A stretch of 14,781 nucleotides of DNA, taken from positions 1 through 14,781 of the forward strand of contig CAIUGQ010000300.1 in assembly GCA_903898725.1 (NCBI GenBank), read 5' to 3'. Of this stretch, positions 1 through 8,000 are shown piece after piece. Numbering within the stretch: the stretch's first letter is position 1; the number at the start of each line of letters is the position of its first letter. This DNA comes from an uncultured Burkholderiales bacterium. GTDB lineage: Bacteria; Pseudomonadota; Gammaproteobacteria; Burkholderiales; Burkholderiaceae_E. Below the pieces are notes generated by a model. It had not been told where the DNA came from, did no database searches, and saw nothing but the letters and a program-made list of their open reading frames with translations. The position numbers and the translations under genes are program-made.

Positions 1-311
1 CCGGTCATCGTGGCGAACGGATGTCGACGCGCGACCATCTCCCGCTCGTCGGTCCGCTGCCCGACGGGCTCGCGCTGCAAGGCGCTACCGGACTCGGGCG
101 TGACGATCGCAGGCCGCAGCCCCGGCTGCCGGGTCTGTGGATCGCGACGGCCTTCGGCGGTCGCGGCCTGCTGTGGTCGGTGCTCGCTGCAGAACTGATC
201 GCGGCACGCCTCGAAGGGGAACCCGCGCCGCTCGATCGCACGCTCGCAGCCGCCCTCGCGACCGACCGATTCCTCAGACGATCGCGGCGCGCCGCCGACA
301 CCTCGGGTTGA
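1..311 (+). CDS. mnmC: C-terminal fragment of MnmC-type FAD-dependent oxidoreductase (tRNA wobble-uridine modification), 5' truncated by the window
   Basis: The reading frame is open from base 3 to the TGA at 309-311, so about 102 C-terminal residues are visible. In MnmC the C-terminal FAD domain oxidises the cmnm5 group of wobble U34 in certain tRNAs, and the N-terminal methyltransferase domain then completes mnm5(s2)U. Visible family signatures are TRDHLPLVG near the left edge, then GLWIATAFGGRGLLWS followed by AAELIAARLEGEPAPLD, and a closing ALATDRFLRR. These match the end of the MnmC FAD domain (TRDRLPMVG, GSRGLCSAPLCAE, EPIPMD and NPNRLWVRK in the E. coli protein). The dinucleotide-binding motif and any methyltransferase domain lie outside the window, so a stand-alone FAD oxidoreductase of the same family cannot be excluded. 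The AEC transporter gene follows after 46 bases on the same strand. Confidence 0.82.
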   Translation, partial: GHRGERMSTRDHLPLVGPLPDGLALQGATGLGRDDRRPQPRLPGLWIATAFGGRGLLWSVLAAELIAARLEGEPAPLDRTLAAALATDRFLRRSRRAADTSG

Positions 312-357
312 CCCGCGCGACACGGCTCCGTACCTTCGACGGTTTGCCCGGCCGCGC

Positions 358-1305
358 ATGTTCACCGTCCTCGAAGTCACCCTCCCCGTCTTCGCGCTGG
401 TGCTGTGCGGCTGGATCGCGGCCCGGAGGCGGCTGCTCGGCGATGTCGGCGTGGAAGGCATCAATGCCTTCGTCTTCTGGTTCGCGCTGCCCGCGATGCT
501 GTTCCGGGCCGTGTCCGCCCATCCGGTCTCCCGGATCGCCGACCTCAGGTTCTTCGCCGCATTCCTGCTGGCCGGTGCAGTGCTGTACGCGGGCGTGCTG
601 TGGGCGGCACGCCGACGCCCGGCCGGCGAGCGGACGGCGCTCGCCTTCTCGTCGACCCACGGCAACATCGGCTATCTCGGGCTCCCGCTGCTCGCGCAGT
701 TCGGCGACGACACCCGATTGCCGGCGATGGTCATGGCGATGATCGCCGACATCTGCGTGCTCATCGTCGGCACGATCGTGCTGTTCGAGTTCGCCCGCAG
801 CGGCACCGGGCGCGGCGAGGTCGAGGTGCCGCTGCACAGGCGGGTGGGTGCGGCCCTCGGCGGCCTGCTGCGTACCCCGCTGATCCTGGGCATCGTGGCC
901 GGCCTGGTGTTCTCGGCGACCGGCACCCGGCTGCCGGCGGCCGCCGATTCGTTCGTCCGCCTGCTCGCGCAGGCCGCCGGTCCCTGTGCGCTGTTCGCCA
1001 TCGGCGCCTCGCTCGGCGCGCGGGCCGTGGTGGTCGACACCGCGGTCCGGGGCCTGCTGCTCGCCAAGCTGGTGGTGCACCCGATCCTGGTCGGCGCGGC
1101 GATGTTGATGCTCGACGCGGACCCCACCCTGGCAGCGATCGGTATCGTCGCTGCGGCCTTGCCGACCGCGAGCAACACCTACATCCTGTCGCAGCGATAC
1201 GGCATCGACACGCGATCGATCGGTTCGGCGATCGTCGTCGGTACCTTCGCGGCGGCGGCCACGGTATCGTTCGTCATCTGGCTGCTGCAGCTCAAGCCGG
1301 TCTGA
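358..1305 (+). CDS. AEC (auxin efflux carrier) family transporter
   Basis: This is a 315-residue integral membrane protein, the usual length for bacterial members of the auxin efflux carrier family. It opens with a hydrophobic helix (LEVTLPVFALVLCGWIAARRRLL). The family signature GINAFVFWFALPAMLF follows near residue 37, then STHGNIGYLGLPLL near residue 100, which is the conserved Asn/Gly-rich crossover region. The C-terminal half has several further membrane helices, including ALPTASNTYILSQRYG near residue 270, also typical of the family. About ten membrane segments can be counted. Bacterial members are secondary transporters of organic acids such as malate or malonate, but the substrate here cannot be read. 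No clear Shine-Dalgarno sequence precedes the ATG; the start was chosen because the first helix begins almost immediately after it. The next gene follows after 47 bases. Confidence 0.9.
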   Translation: MFTVLEVTLPVFALVLCGWIAARRRLLGDVGVEGINAFVFWFALPAMLFRAVSAHPVSRIADLRFFAAFLLAGAVLYAGVLWAARRRPAGERTALAFSSTHGNIGYLGLPLLAQFGDDTRLPAMVMAMIADICVLIVGTIVLFEFARSGTGRGEVEVPLHRRVGAALGGLLRTPLILGIVAGLVFSATGTRLPAAADSFVRLLAQAAGPCALFAIGASLGARAVVVDTAVRGLLLAKLVVHPILVGAAMLMLDADPTLAAIGIVAAALPTASNTYILSQRYGIDTRSIGSAIVVGTFAAAATVSFVIWLLQLKPV

Positions 1306-1352
1306 TTGCCAGGGCGCTCGCGCTCGTCCCGACTCCCAACGCCTGATCCCTC

Positions 1353-1730
1353 ATGCCCAGAAAGACCATCCCGATCGTCCGTTACGACTGCTCGAAGTGC
1401 CCCGGGTACTGCTGCAGCTATCCGCGCATCGAAGTCAAGGACAAGGACCTCGCGCGGCTCGCCAAGCACTTCGACCTCTCGAAGGCCGATGCCGAGCGCA
1501 AGTTCACGCGCTGGTACGAACCGGGCGAGCGGATCCTCAAGCACCGCAAGGACGAGGTGTACGGCTCGATCTGCCGGTTCTTCGACACGGATGTGCGCCG
1601 CTGCACGATCTACGAGGCGCGGCCCGCTGTCTGCCGCGACTATCCGAACGGCTCGAAGTGCGGCTACTACGACTTCCTGAAGTTCGAGCGCAAGCACCAG
1701 GACGATCCGGACTTCATTCCGTCCGCCTGA
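1353..1730 (+). CDS. YkgJ-family cysteine cluster protein (putative Zn/Fe-chelating domain)
   Basis: This is a 125-residue soluble protein with no signal peptide or membrane segment. It carries the YkgJ/UPF0153 pattern: an N-terminal CSKCPGYCC cluster (Cys13, Cys16, Cys20, Cys21), then SICRFFD with Cys74, RRCTIYEARPAVCRDYP with Cys84 and Cys94, and finally Cys103 in a KCGYY context. In the family these cysteines are predicted to bind zinc or an iron-sulphur cluster, and the biochemical role is not established. The middle of the protein (residues 25-70) is a charged, helical insert, and the C-terminus is Lys/Asp-rich. The gene is co-directional with the AEC transporter (47-base gap) and converges on the glycine-zipper gene with only 21 bases between the stops. 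No functional link between the neighbours is evident. Confidence 0.88.
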   Translation: MPRKTIPIVRYDCSKCPGYCCSYPRIEVKDKDLARLAKHFDLSKADAERKFTRWYEPGERILKHRKDEVYGSICRFFDTDVRRCTIYEARPAVCRDYPNGSKCGYYDFLKFERKHQDDPDFIPSA

Positions 1731-1751
1731 CGCCTGCGCCCGGGGCGCGGC

Positions 1752-2282
1752 TTACTGCCAGTTGCGACGCCCGTTGCCGCGGCCGTGATCGTCGCCGTGG
1801 CGATGGCCGTGGCCGTAGCCGTACCCGCGGCCATCGTCGTACCCGCGACCGGAATGACCCCGCCAGATCACGGCGGGGGGCGGGGCGTACACCGGCTGCG
1901 GCACGTACACCGTGGCCGGGTGATACACGCGCGGCGGCGGATAGTAGACCCGTGCCGGCGGGTAGTAGACCGCAGGCGGCGGTTGCCAGGTCTGGACCGG
2001 CGGGTAGTAGTGGACCGGCTGCGGGTGGACCGGCTGTACGTAGACAGGCTGGCTGTTCCAGCTGCGGGCGTGGCTGGTCGTGATCGCCGTGCCCGTCACC
2101 GCGCCGATCGCGCTGCCGACGATGGCGCCGTCGCGTCCGCCGAATGCCTGGCCGATCACCGCGCCGGCGCCTGCGCCGATGACCGCCCCCACGACGGCGC
2201 TTCCGCCTCCGTGAGCCTGAGCCGCAGGGGCTGCGGCCAGCGCGCCGAACAGGACGAGGGTGGCGGTGAGGGTGGACTTCAT
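1752..2282 (-). CDS. Secreted glycine-zipper protein with Tyr/Pro-rich repeats and His/Gly-rich tail
   Basis: This is a 176-residue exported protein with four recognisable zones. Residues 1-23 are a signal peptide (Lys2, hydrophobic core, AQA cleavage site before His24). Residues 32-64 are a glycine zipper in which Gly occurs at 32, 36, 40, 44, 48, 52, 56, 60 and 64, an unbroken period of four. This is the kind of segment found in glycine-zipper (2TM/OmpA-like) outer-membrane proteins of proteobacteria. Residues 80-138 are rich in Pro, Tyr and Val, with VYYPP units spaced by seven or fourteen residues. Residues 141-176 are rich in Gly, His, Arg and Asp and look disordered, possibly metal- or polyanion-binding. 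The ATG has a good GGAGG at 2289-2293, six bases upstream. The 121-base region upstream should contain its promoter. The function of the family is poorly defined; envelope stability or stress is usually suggested. Confidence 0.85.
   Translation of the reverse strand: MKSTLTATLVLFGALAAAPAAQAHGGGSAVVGAVIGAGAGAVIGQAFGGRDGAIVGSAIGAVTGTAITTSHARSWNSQPVYVQPVHPQPVHYYPPVQTWQPPPAVYYPPARVYYPPPRVYHPATVYVPQPVYAPPPAVIWRGHSGRGYDDGRGYGYGHGHRHGDDHGRGNGRRNWQ
1936..2010. repeat. Short in-gene tandem repeat of 21-base period (heptapeptide Tyr-Pro repeat)
   Basis: The plus-strand word GGCGG(A/G)TAGTAG occurs at 1936-1947, 1957-1968 and 1999-2010, that is with offsets of 21 and 42 bases. It lies inside the glycine-zipper gene and, read on the minus strand, encodes the repeated Tyr-Tyr-Pro-Pro units around residues 92, 106 and 113. 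The spacing is a multiple of seven codons, which fits expansion of a heptapeptide unit with later drift. Confidence 0.65.
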
Positions 2283-2363
2283 GTCGGGCCTCCGAGGGCC
2301 GGGTTGCGGTCGAGTCAGGCTACCGGAGGGCGATCGGGCAGGGCCGCGGGGGCGGGCAACAGA

Positions 2364-2394
2364 TGTAACCGCCTGTGACGTACCCGCCCGTGAC
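2364..2394. promoter_or_regulatory. Candidate direct-repeat regulator site upstream of the glycine-zipper gene
   Basis: On the plus strand TGTAAC (2364-2369) is followed exactly ten bases later by TGTGAC (2374-2379). An eleven-base word CCGCCTGTGAC (2369-2379) recurs with one mismatch as CCGCCCGTGAC at 2384-2394. The site lies about 80-120 bases upstream of the glycine-zipper start and just beyond the stop of the CbiM-like gene, in the only non-coding stretch there. Direct repeats with a spacing of one helical turn are the binding mode of OmpR/PhoB-type regulators, and such a regulator is encoded nearby, but the link is only an inference. No convincing -35/-10 pair or terminator was found in 2283-2403. 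Confidence 0.25.
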
Positions 2395-2403
2395 CGGAGC
2401 CGA

Positions 2404-2991
2404 TCAGCGTCCTGGCCCGGACGGCCCGAGGTAGCGCTCTGCGTCGAAGGTCTGCAGCCATTGCGGCCGGTAGATCGCCAGGCCGGTGACGACCATGCCG
2501 GTGGTGACCGCCTCGCCGTCGGCGAGGATCAGCAGCGCGATCCACCAGTCGGCGCCGGTCTCCCGCCTTGCGCCCGCGGCGAAGAGCAGGCGCTCGGCCG
2601 CACCGCCGGCCAGGGTCGCCACGAGGGTGCCGGCGAATACCGCGACGAACAGGTAGACGAACAGGTGCGGCGGCAGGCGCCGCTCGATCAGCCTGAGCCA
2701 GCCCCAGGCCACCGCGATCGGCAGCCAGCCGTCGAGCAGAACCGCCATCGGCATCTCCGACATGTTCACCGTGCCGGTGGCTGAGGCGAACCCTGCGCCG
2801 CCGAGCACGGCGACGGCGGCCCAGTACGGACCGAGCACGTAGAGCGCGAGCGGGGTCACGAGCCAGTGCAGCGGCGGGCCGCCGGCCAGCGTGGTCCGAA
2901 GCGTCCAGGCGAGCCCGATCAGGACGGCGACAGCGCCGAGCGCGTGCGGCGACACCGCCTTGGTGCCCGATGGGTGCCTCATGCCGCTCAT
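2404..2991 (-). CDS. CbiM-like integral membrane protein (energy-coupling factor permease-like, COG3235 type)
   Basis: This is a 195-residue protein with about six membrane helices (near residues 14-31, 39-55, 56-72, 80-100, 110-140 and 148-172). The C-terminal signature is diagnostic: RRLPPHLFVYLF near residue 104, then a helix carrying DGEAVTTGMVVTGLAIYRP and the ending WLQTFDAERYLGP. These correspond to the R-L-P-x-H-x-F, E-x-x-x-x-G-M and YRPQW-x-x-x-FDD-x-x-YL motifs of CbiM-like membrane proteins, the S-component family of Co/Ni ECF transporters. The N-terminal Met-His metal ligand of true CbiM is not present (the protein starts MSGMRHPSG). No CbiN, CbiQ or CbiO gene is visible nearby, so cobalt transport should not be assumed. 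Its ATG overlaps the histidine kinase stop (ATGA, 2988-2991), implying translational coupling to the two-component system. Confidence 0.75.
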   Translation of the reverse strand: MSGMRHPSGTKAVSPHALGAVAVLIGLAWTLRTTLAGGPPLHWLVTPLALYVLGPYWAAVAVLGGAGFASATGTVNMSEMPMAVLLDGWLPIAVAWGWLRLIERRLPPHLFVYLFVAVFAGTLVATLAGGAAERLLFAAGARRETGADWWIALLILADGEAVTTGMVVTGLAIYRPQWLQTFDAERYLGPSGPGR

Positions 2992-4382
2992 GCCGCGGAT
3001 GCCGTTCGTGCAGCGGAGGCTGCGGCGCCGACGCCGGCACCGTCCAGTCGGATCGACACGCGCGTGCCCTGCCCGGCGTCGCTGCGGATCGTGAGGACCC
3101 AGCCCGCGGCCGCACAGATCCGCTCGGCGATCGTCAGTCCGAGGCCGAGCCCCGACGGGCCGGTCTCGTCGTCGGCCGCGGTGCCTCGCCAGAACGGATC
3201 GAACACGCGTTCGAGCGCGGCCGAATCGATGCCGGGCCCTCGGTCGAGCACCTCGACCGCACCGTCGGCGCCGCGTACCTCGACCGGCGCGCTGCGCCCG
3301 TGGCGGATCGCGTTGCGCAACAGGTTGGACAACACGATCTCCAGCATCGCCGGGTGAAGGACCACGCGATCGGGTTCGGACAGCGACACGGTCACGGTGG
3401 TGCCCAGCAGACGCGACTCCGCTGCGAGCCGCTCGACGCAGAGCGTCACCAGTTCGCCGAGCGGTCGCGGCGTGCCCTCGGGCGGGAGCGGCACGGGCCG
3501 ATCGCCGGCCGGCTGCCAGCGGGCGACCAGGAGCAGCACGCCGAGCAGACGCTCGAGTTCGTCGACCGACTCGCGGACCGAGCGCAAGCGGGGCCGCACC
3601 GTCTCCGGGAGGTCGGCGCGCGCCATCAGGACCTCGGTACCGGTGGCGATCCGGGTGAGCGGTGTCCGCAGCTCGTGGCTGGCGGCCGCGGCGAAGGCGC
3701 GCTCCTTGCGCAGCGCGATCGCGACCTGGCGCCGGTGATCGTCGAGCGCATCGGCGAGTGCGCCGACCTCGATGTCCATCGCCATGTCGCGGAAGGTCGT
3801 CGATCCGGGCCCGTCGCTGATCCGTCGCTGCAGCCGGTTCATGCCACCCAGCAGCCGGTCGACCAGACCGAGCGCCAGCCGCGATGCCAGCAGCGTGAGC
3901 ATCAGCGCGATGGCGAGCACGGCCCAGAGCAGATCGAGGCGGCGCTGCTGGTGCTCGCTGGCATCGTAGGCGAGCATGAACGAGAGCGGCCCCTGCTGGG
4001 CGATGCCGACCTGGTAGTCGACGCCATCGGCGCCCCGCACCTCACGCATTGCGATGCCGCGCGGCGACGCGACCGCGACGTCGCGAAGCGCCAGGAGATG
4101 AGGCGGCAGATCGTCACCGGCGACCGCCGGATCGCGGGATGCGACGAACAGCCGAAGGTCACCGGTATTCGGGTAGGCCAGCAGCCGGTCGCGTGGATGG
4201 ATCTCCATGCTGCGGCGCAGCTCGTCCTCGACCACCCGCTCGATCAGCCGCCGCTCGTAGCCGTACCACACGACGTGCAGGAGGAGCGCCTCCGCGAACG
4301 ATGCGATCGACGCGGTGACGACGATCCCGACGACCAGCCGCCGCCTAAGCGAGGGGGACCGGCGCCCGGATCCGGTAGCCAT
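2988..4382 (-). CDS. Sensor histidine kinase of a two-component system (inner membrane)
   Basis: This is a 464-residue classical membrane kinase. Residues 16-41 form TM1, 42-148 are a periplasmic sensor region of about 107 residues, and 149-166 form TM2. A HAMP-like linker (about 167-222) follows, then a HisKA domain with the phospho-acceptor motif SHELRTPL (His236). The HATPase domain has its N box around Asn357 (LLRNAIRHG), a G1 box DRGPGID and a G2 box GLGLGLTIAERI. The start is the ATG at 4382, twelve residues before TM1. The frame stays open 34 codons further upstream, but that part is Arg-rich and runs inside the response-regulator gene. With this start the gene overlaps the end of the response-regulator gene by 38 bases. 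The cognate partner is almost certainly that upstream OmpR-type regulator. The periplasmic domain was not recognised, so the signal is unknown. Confidence 0.92.
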   Translation of the reverse strand: MATGSGRRSPSLRRRLVVGIVVTASIASFAEALLLHVVWYGYERRLIERVVEDELRRSMEIHPRDRLLAYPNTGDLRLFVASRDPAVAGDDLPPHLLALRDVAVASPRGIAMREVRGADGVDYQVGIAQQGPLSFMLAYDASEHQQRRLDLLWAVLAIALMLTLLASRLALGLVDRLLGGMNRLQRRISDGPGSTTFRDMAMDIEVGALADALDDHRRQVAIALRKERAFAAAASHELRTPLTRIATGTEVLMARADLPETVRPRLRSVRESVDELERLLGVLLLVARWQPAGDRPVPLPPEGTPRPLGELVTLCVERLAAESRLLGTTVTVSLSEPDRVVLHPAMLEIVLSNLLRNAIRHGRSAPVEVRGADGAVEVLDRGPGIDSAALERVFDPFWRGTAADDETGPSGLGLGLTIAERICAAAGWVLTIRSDAGQGTRVSIRLDGAGVGAAASAARTASAA

Positions 4383-5028
4383 GACCGTGCAGGTTCTCGA
4401 TCGGGTCGATGCCGGCCTCCGAGAACGCGCGGCGCGTCTGCGCCACCAGCGCCCGCAGCGCGTCTCCGCCGGGCGGCTCGTCACCCCAGATCTCGCGCTC
4501 GAGGTCGGGGCGGGAGAAGACCCGGTCGGGGGCGCTCATCAGCAGGTCCACCAGCTGGAACGACCGGGGGGTGAGCCGCACGACGGTGTCGCCCACGCGC
4601 ACCCTGCGGGCCTCGCGCTCGAGCCGCAGCGTGCCGAGCGTGGTGACCTCGGTGGCGCGGCCGTTCGCACGGCGAGACAGCGCGCGCAGCCGCATCGCCA
4701 GCTCATCGAGCAGGAAGGGCTTGACGAGGTAGTCGTCCGCGCCCGCCGCGAATCCGGCGCGCTTGCTGTCGATGGAATCCCGTGCCGTCAGCATCAGCAC
4801 CGGCGTCACGCCGAGCGGCCCGGCACGCAGTCGCCGGCACCAGTCGACGCCGTCGATCCCGGGCAGGTTCAGGTCGAGCACCACGACGTCGGGACGCTCG
4901 CGCTGCGCGATCTCCATGCCGACGATGCCGTCCGGCGCGTAGCGCGTGTCCATGCCGGTCGTCTGCAGATAGTCGCAGACGTTGGCCCCGATCACCGGGT
5001 CATCCTCGATCACCAGCACGCGCATCAT
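4345..5028 (-). CDS. OmpR/PhoB-family response regulator
   Basis: This is a two-domain transcription factor of 227 residues from the ATG at 5028. The receiver domain (1-115) shows the acidic pair in VIEDDP, phospho-acceptor Asp52 in VLDLNLPG, the switch Thr81 in MLTARD and Lys103 in LVKPF. The winged-helix effector domain (about 130-220) has TPRSFQLVDLLM, FSRPDLEREIWG and the wing ENLHGHGYRI. Three overlapping starts are possible: GTG 5031, ATG 5028 and ATG 5025. A purine-rich GGAGG at 5036-5040 is seven bases from 5028, so that start was chosen. The gene begins 18 bases after the purL stop on the same strand and overlaps the kinase gene by 38 bases. Phosphorylation by the adjacent kinase is expected. 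Candidate direct-repeat targets lie in the non-coding stretch at 2364-2394. Confidence 0.92.
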   Translation of the reverse strand: MMRVLVIEDDPVIGANVCDYLQTTGMDTRYAPDGIVGMEIAQRERPDVVVLDLNLPGIDGVDWCRRLRAGPLGVTPVLMLTARDSIDSKRAGFAAGADDYLVKPFLLDELAMRLRALSRRANGRATEVTTLGTLRLEREARRVRVGDTVVRLTPRSFQLVDLLMSAPDRVFSRPDLEREIWGDEPPGGDALRALVAQTRRAFSEAGIDPIENLHGHGYRIRAPVPLA

Positions 5029-5030
5029 CA

Positions 5031-5040
5031 CCCCCCCTCC
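5031..5040 (-). promoter_or_regulatory. Ribosome binding site of the response-regulator gene
   Basis: The minus strand reads GGAGGGGGGG directly before GTGATGATG. It lies in the 18-base gap after the purL stop. The GGAGG part gives a seven-base spacing to the ATG at 5028, ten bases to the ATG at 5025, and essentially none to the GTG at 5031. This argues against the upstream GTG as the true start. Confidence 0.6.
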
Positions 5041-5046
5041 TCGACT

Positions 5047-8000
5047 TCAGCCCAGCGCGACGCGGGCATTGCGCCAGAGCCTCATCCACGGGGATTCCCC
5101 CGCAGGACCGCCGACCCGTCCGCCGCCCGAGCTCGGCTCGTCCGGCCGCCACGACCACTGGGCCATCCGGAACACGCGCTCCGGATGCGGCATCAGGATC
5201 GTCGCACGGCCGTCGGCGGTCGTGTAGCCGGTGAGCCCGCCCGGCGATCCGTTCGGGTTCGCGGGATAGGCGTCGGCCGGCGTGCCGTCGCCGTTGACGA
5301 AACGAAGCGCGCCGAGCGCGGCGGCGGCATGCTCGGGCCGGTCGTGCTCGACGCGGCCCTCGCCGTGCGCGATCGCGATCGGCAGACGGGAGCCGGCCAT
5401 CCCGGTCAGGAACAGCGAGGGCGACGGCAGCACCTCGACCGCGCCGAAACGCGCCTCGAACTGCGCCGAACGGTTCGCGCGGAACCGGGGCCAGTGCTCG
5501 GCGCCGGGGATGATCGCCTTGAGCTGCGACAGCATCTGGCAGCCGTTGCAGACGCCGAGCGTGAAGGTGCCGGGGCGCTGGAAGAAGACCGCGAACTGCT
5601 CGGCGAGCGCGGCGTTGAACAGGATCGTCCGAGCCCAGCCCGAACCGCCGCCGAGCACGTCGCCGTACGAGAAGCCGCCGCAGGCCACCAGCCCGGCGAA
5701 ATCCGCCAGCCGGTGCCGTCCTTCGATGAGGTCGGTCATGTGGACGTCGTAGGCGTCGAAGCCGGCCAGATCGAAGGCGGCGGCCATCTCGATCTGGCTG
5801 TTGACTCCCTGCTCGCGCAGCACGGCCACGCGCGGCCTGACGCCGGTCGCGACATGGGGCGCGGCGATGTCCTGAGCCGGGTCGAAGCTCAGGTGCACCG
5901 ACAGCGGCGGCTGGGCCCCGGCGCCGTTGCGCTCGAACTCCTCGCGGGCGCAGTCGGGGTCGTCGCGCAGCGCGGCGATCCGGTAGGAGGTCTCGCTCCA
6001 GGCGGACTGCAGGGTCGCCCGGGACTCGGCCCAGACCTTCTTCGCGTCGCGCCAGATCTCGATCGCGTCGCGGTCATTCGGCTTGCCGATGACATGGGAC
6101 AGGCGTGACAGGCCGGCTTCGCGCAGCGCACCGAGCACCGCATCGCGGTCGGCCTGACGCACCTGGAGCACCACGCCGGCCTCCTCCGCGAACAGCGCCT
6201 TGAGCGTCAGCTCGTTGCGCTGCACGGCCACCTGATCGGGACGGATCTTGAAGTCGCCCCAGTCGGCCGAGTGCGGATCGATCGTCAGCATGTCGAGGTT
6301 CAGCGTGACGCCGCAGTGACCGGCGAACGCCATCTCGCAGACCGTCGCGAACAGGCCGCCGTCCGAGCGATCGTGCACCGCGAGCACCCGGCCCGCCTCG
6401 GCGAGCGCCCGCACCGCCGAGAAGGCTCGGACGAGCAGCGCAGGATCGGCGAGGTCGGGGGCCGCATCGCCCATCTGCTGGGTGACCTGCGCGAGCGCGG
6501 ACCCGCCGAGGCGGTGACGCCCTTCGCCGAGGTCGATCAGGATGAGGGTCGTGTCGCCGAGATCGGTGCGCAGCTGCGGGGTGAGCGCCTGCCGCACATC
6601 GTGCACCGGCGCCCAGGCCGTGACGATCAGGGAGGTGGGCGAGGCGACCTCGCGGGCGGCGCCGTCGTCTCCGCGCCAGCGGGTGCGCATCGACAGCGAA
6701 TCCTTGCCGACCGGGATGGCGATGCCCAGCGCGATCGAGAAATCGCTGGCCGCCTGGACCGCGTCGTAGAGATCGGCGTCGTCGTCGGGCGTGCCGCAGG
6801 CGGCCATCCAGTTGGCAGAGAGCTTGATCCGGTCGATGGACGCGATCGGCGCGCCCATCAGGTTGGTGACCGACTCGGCGATCGCCATGCGGGCCGAGGC
6901 GGCCGCGTCGATGACCGCCAGCGGCGTGCGCTCGCCCATCGACAGCGCGTCGCCACGATGGCCACGGTGGTCCACCAGGCCGATCGCGCAGTCCGCGACC
7001 GGCACCTGCCACGGGCCGACCATCTGGTCGCGCGAGCTCAGCCCGCCCACCGTCCGGTCACCGATGGTGATCAGGAACGACTTGGAGGCCACGGCCGGCA
7101 GCCGCAGGACCCGCATCGCCACCTCGCCCAGATCGAAACCGGAGGCATCGACCTCGGGGAGCGTGCGCACGCGGCGGACGGCCTCGCGGTGCATCCTGGG
7201 GGGCTTGCCGAGCAGGACGTCCATCGGCATGTCGACCGGCTTCGAGCCATCCGGCGCAGCCAGCACGAGCTGCCGGTCCTCGGAGACGGTGCCGACGACC
7301 GCGTACGGGCTGCGCTCGCGCCGGCAGATGAAGTCGAAGGTCGCGAGCGAGTCGGGCGAGATGCCCATCACATAGCGCTCCTGCGACTCGTTGCACCAGA
7401 TCTCGGCCGGCGACAGCCCGCTGGCGAGCAGCGGCACCCGGTCGAGCTCGAAGCGCGCGCCGCGGTGGGCGCCGTCGACCAGCTCCGGAAACGCGTTCGA
7501 CAGGCCGCCGGCGCCGACGTCGTGGATGGAGAGGATCGGGTTCGCGTCGCCCATCGCGCGGCAGGCATCTAGCACCTCCTGCGCGCGGCGCTGGATCTCG
7601 GCGTTGCCGCGCTGCACGGAGTCGAAGTCGAGCTCGGCGGTGTTGCTGCCCGAGCCCATGCTCGAGGCCGCGCCGCCACCGATCCCGATCCGCATGCCGG
7701 GCCCGCCGAGCTGGATGAGCAGCGTGCCGGGCGGCAGGTCGAGCTTGCCGACGTGCGCGGCATCGAGGTGGCCGACGCCGCCCGCGATCATGATCGGCTT
7801 GTGGTAGCCGCGGACCGCGCCAGCGACCGTCTGCTGGTAGGTGCGGAAGTAGCCGAGCAGGTTCGGACGGCCGAACTCGTTGTTGAACGAGGCCCCGCCG
7901 ATCGGACCGTCGATCATGATCGACAGCGGCGATGCGATCCGGGCCGGCAGCCCGTACTGGCCGGTACCCGCCGGGCGCCCGTCAATCGGCGCCGTCACGT

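Noticed and set aside
274..1080. Minus-strand open frame opposite the AEC transporter
   Set aside because: Composition is Gln/Arg/Glu/His-rich without motifs, and the plus strand encodes an unmistakable membrane transporter over the same bases.
1736..1748. GC hairpin GCGCC-CGG-GGCGC between the convergent YkgJ and glycine-zipper genes, as a bidirectional terminator
   Set aside because: The stem is only five base pairs and no T-run follows on either strand. A palindrome this short is expected by chance in such GC-rich sequence.
4383..4484. N-terminal extension of the histidine kinase by 34 residues
   Set aside because: The residues are Arg/Trp/Ser-rich and lie wholly within the response-regulator coding sequence. 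The ATG at 4382 sits a normal distance before the first membrane helix.
4315..6108. Long plus-strand open frame opposite the kinase/regulator/purL 3' region
   Set aside because: It crosses three confidently identified minus-strand genes, has low-complexity Arg/Gln/His/Ala composition and no recognisable motif.
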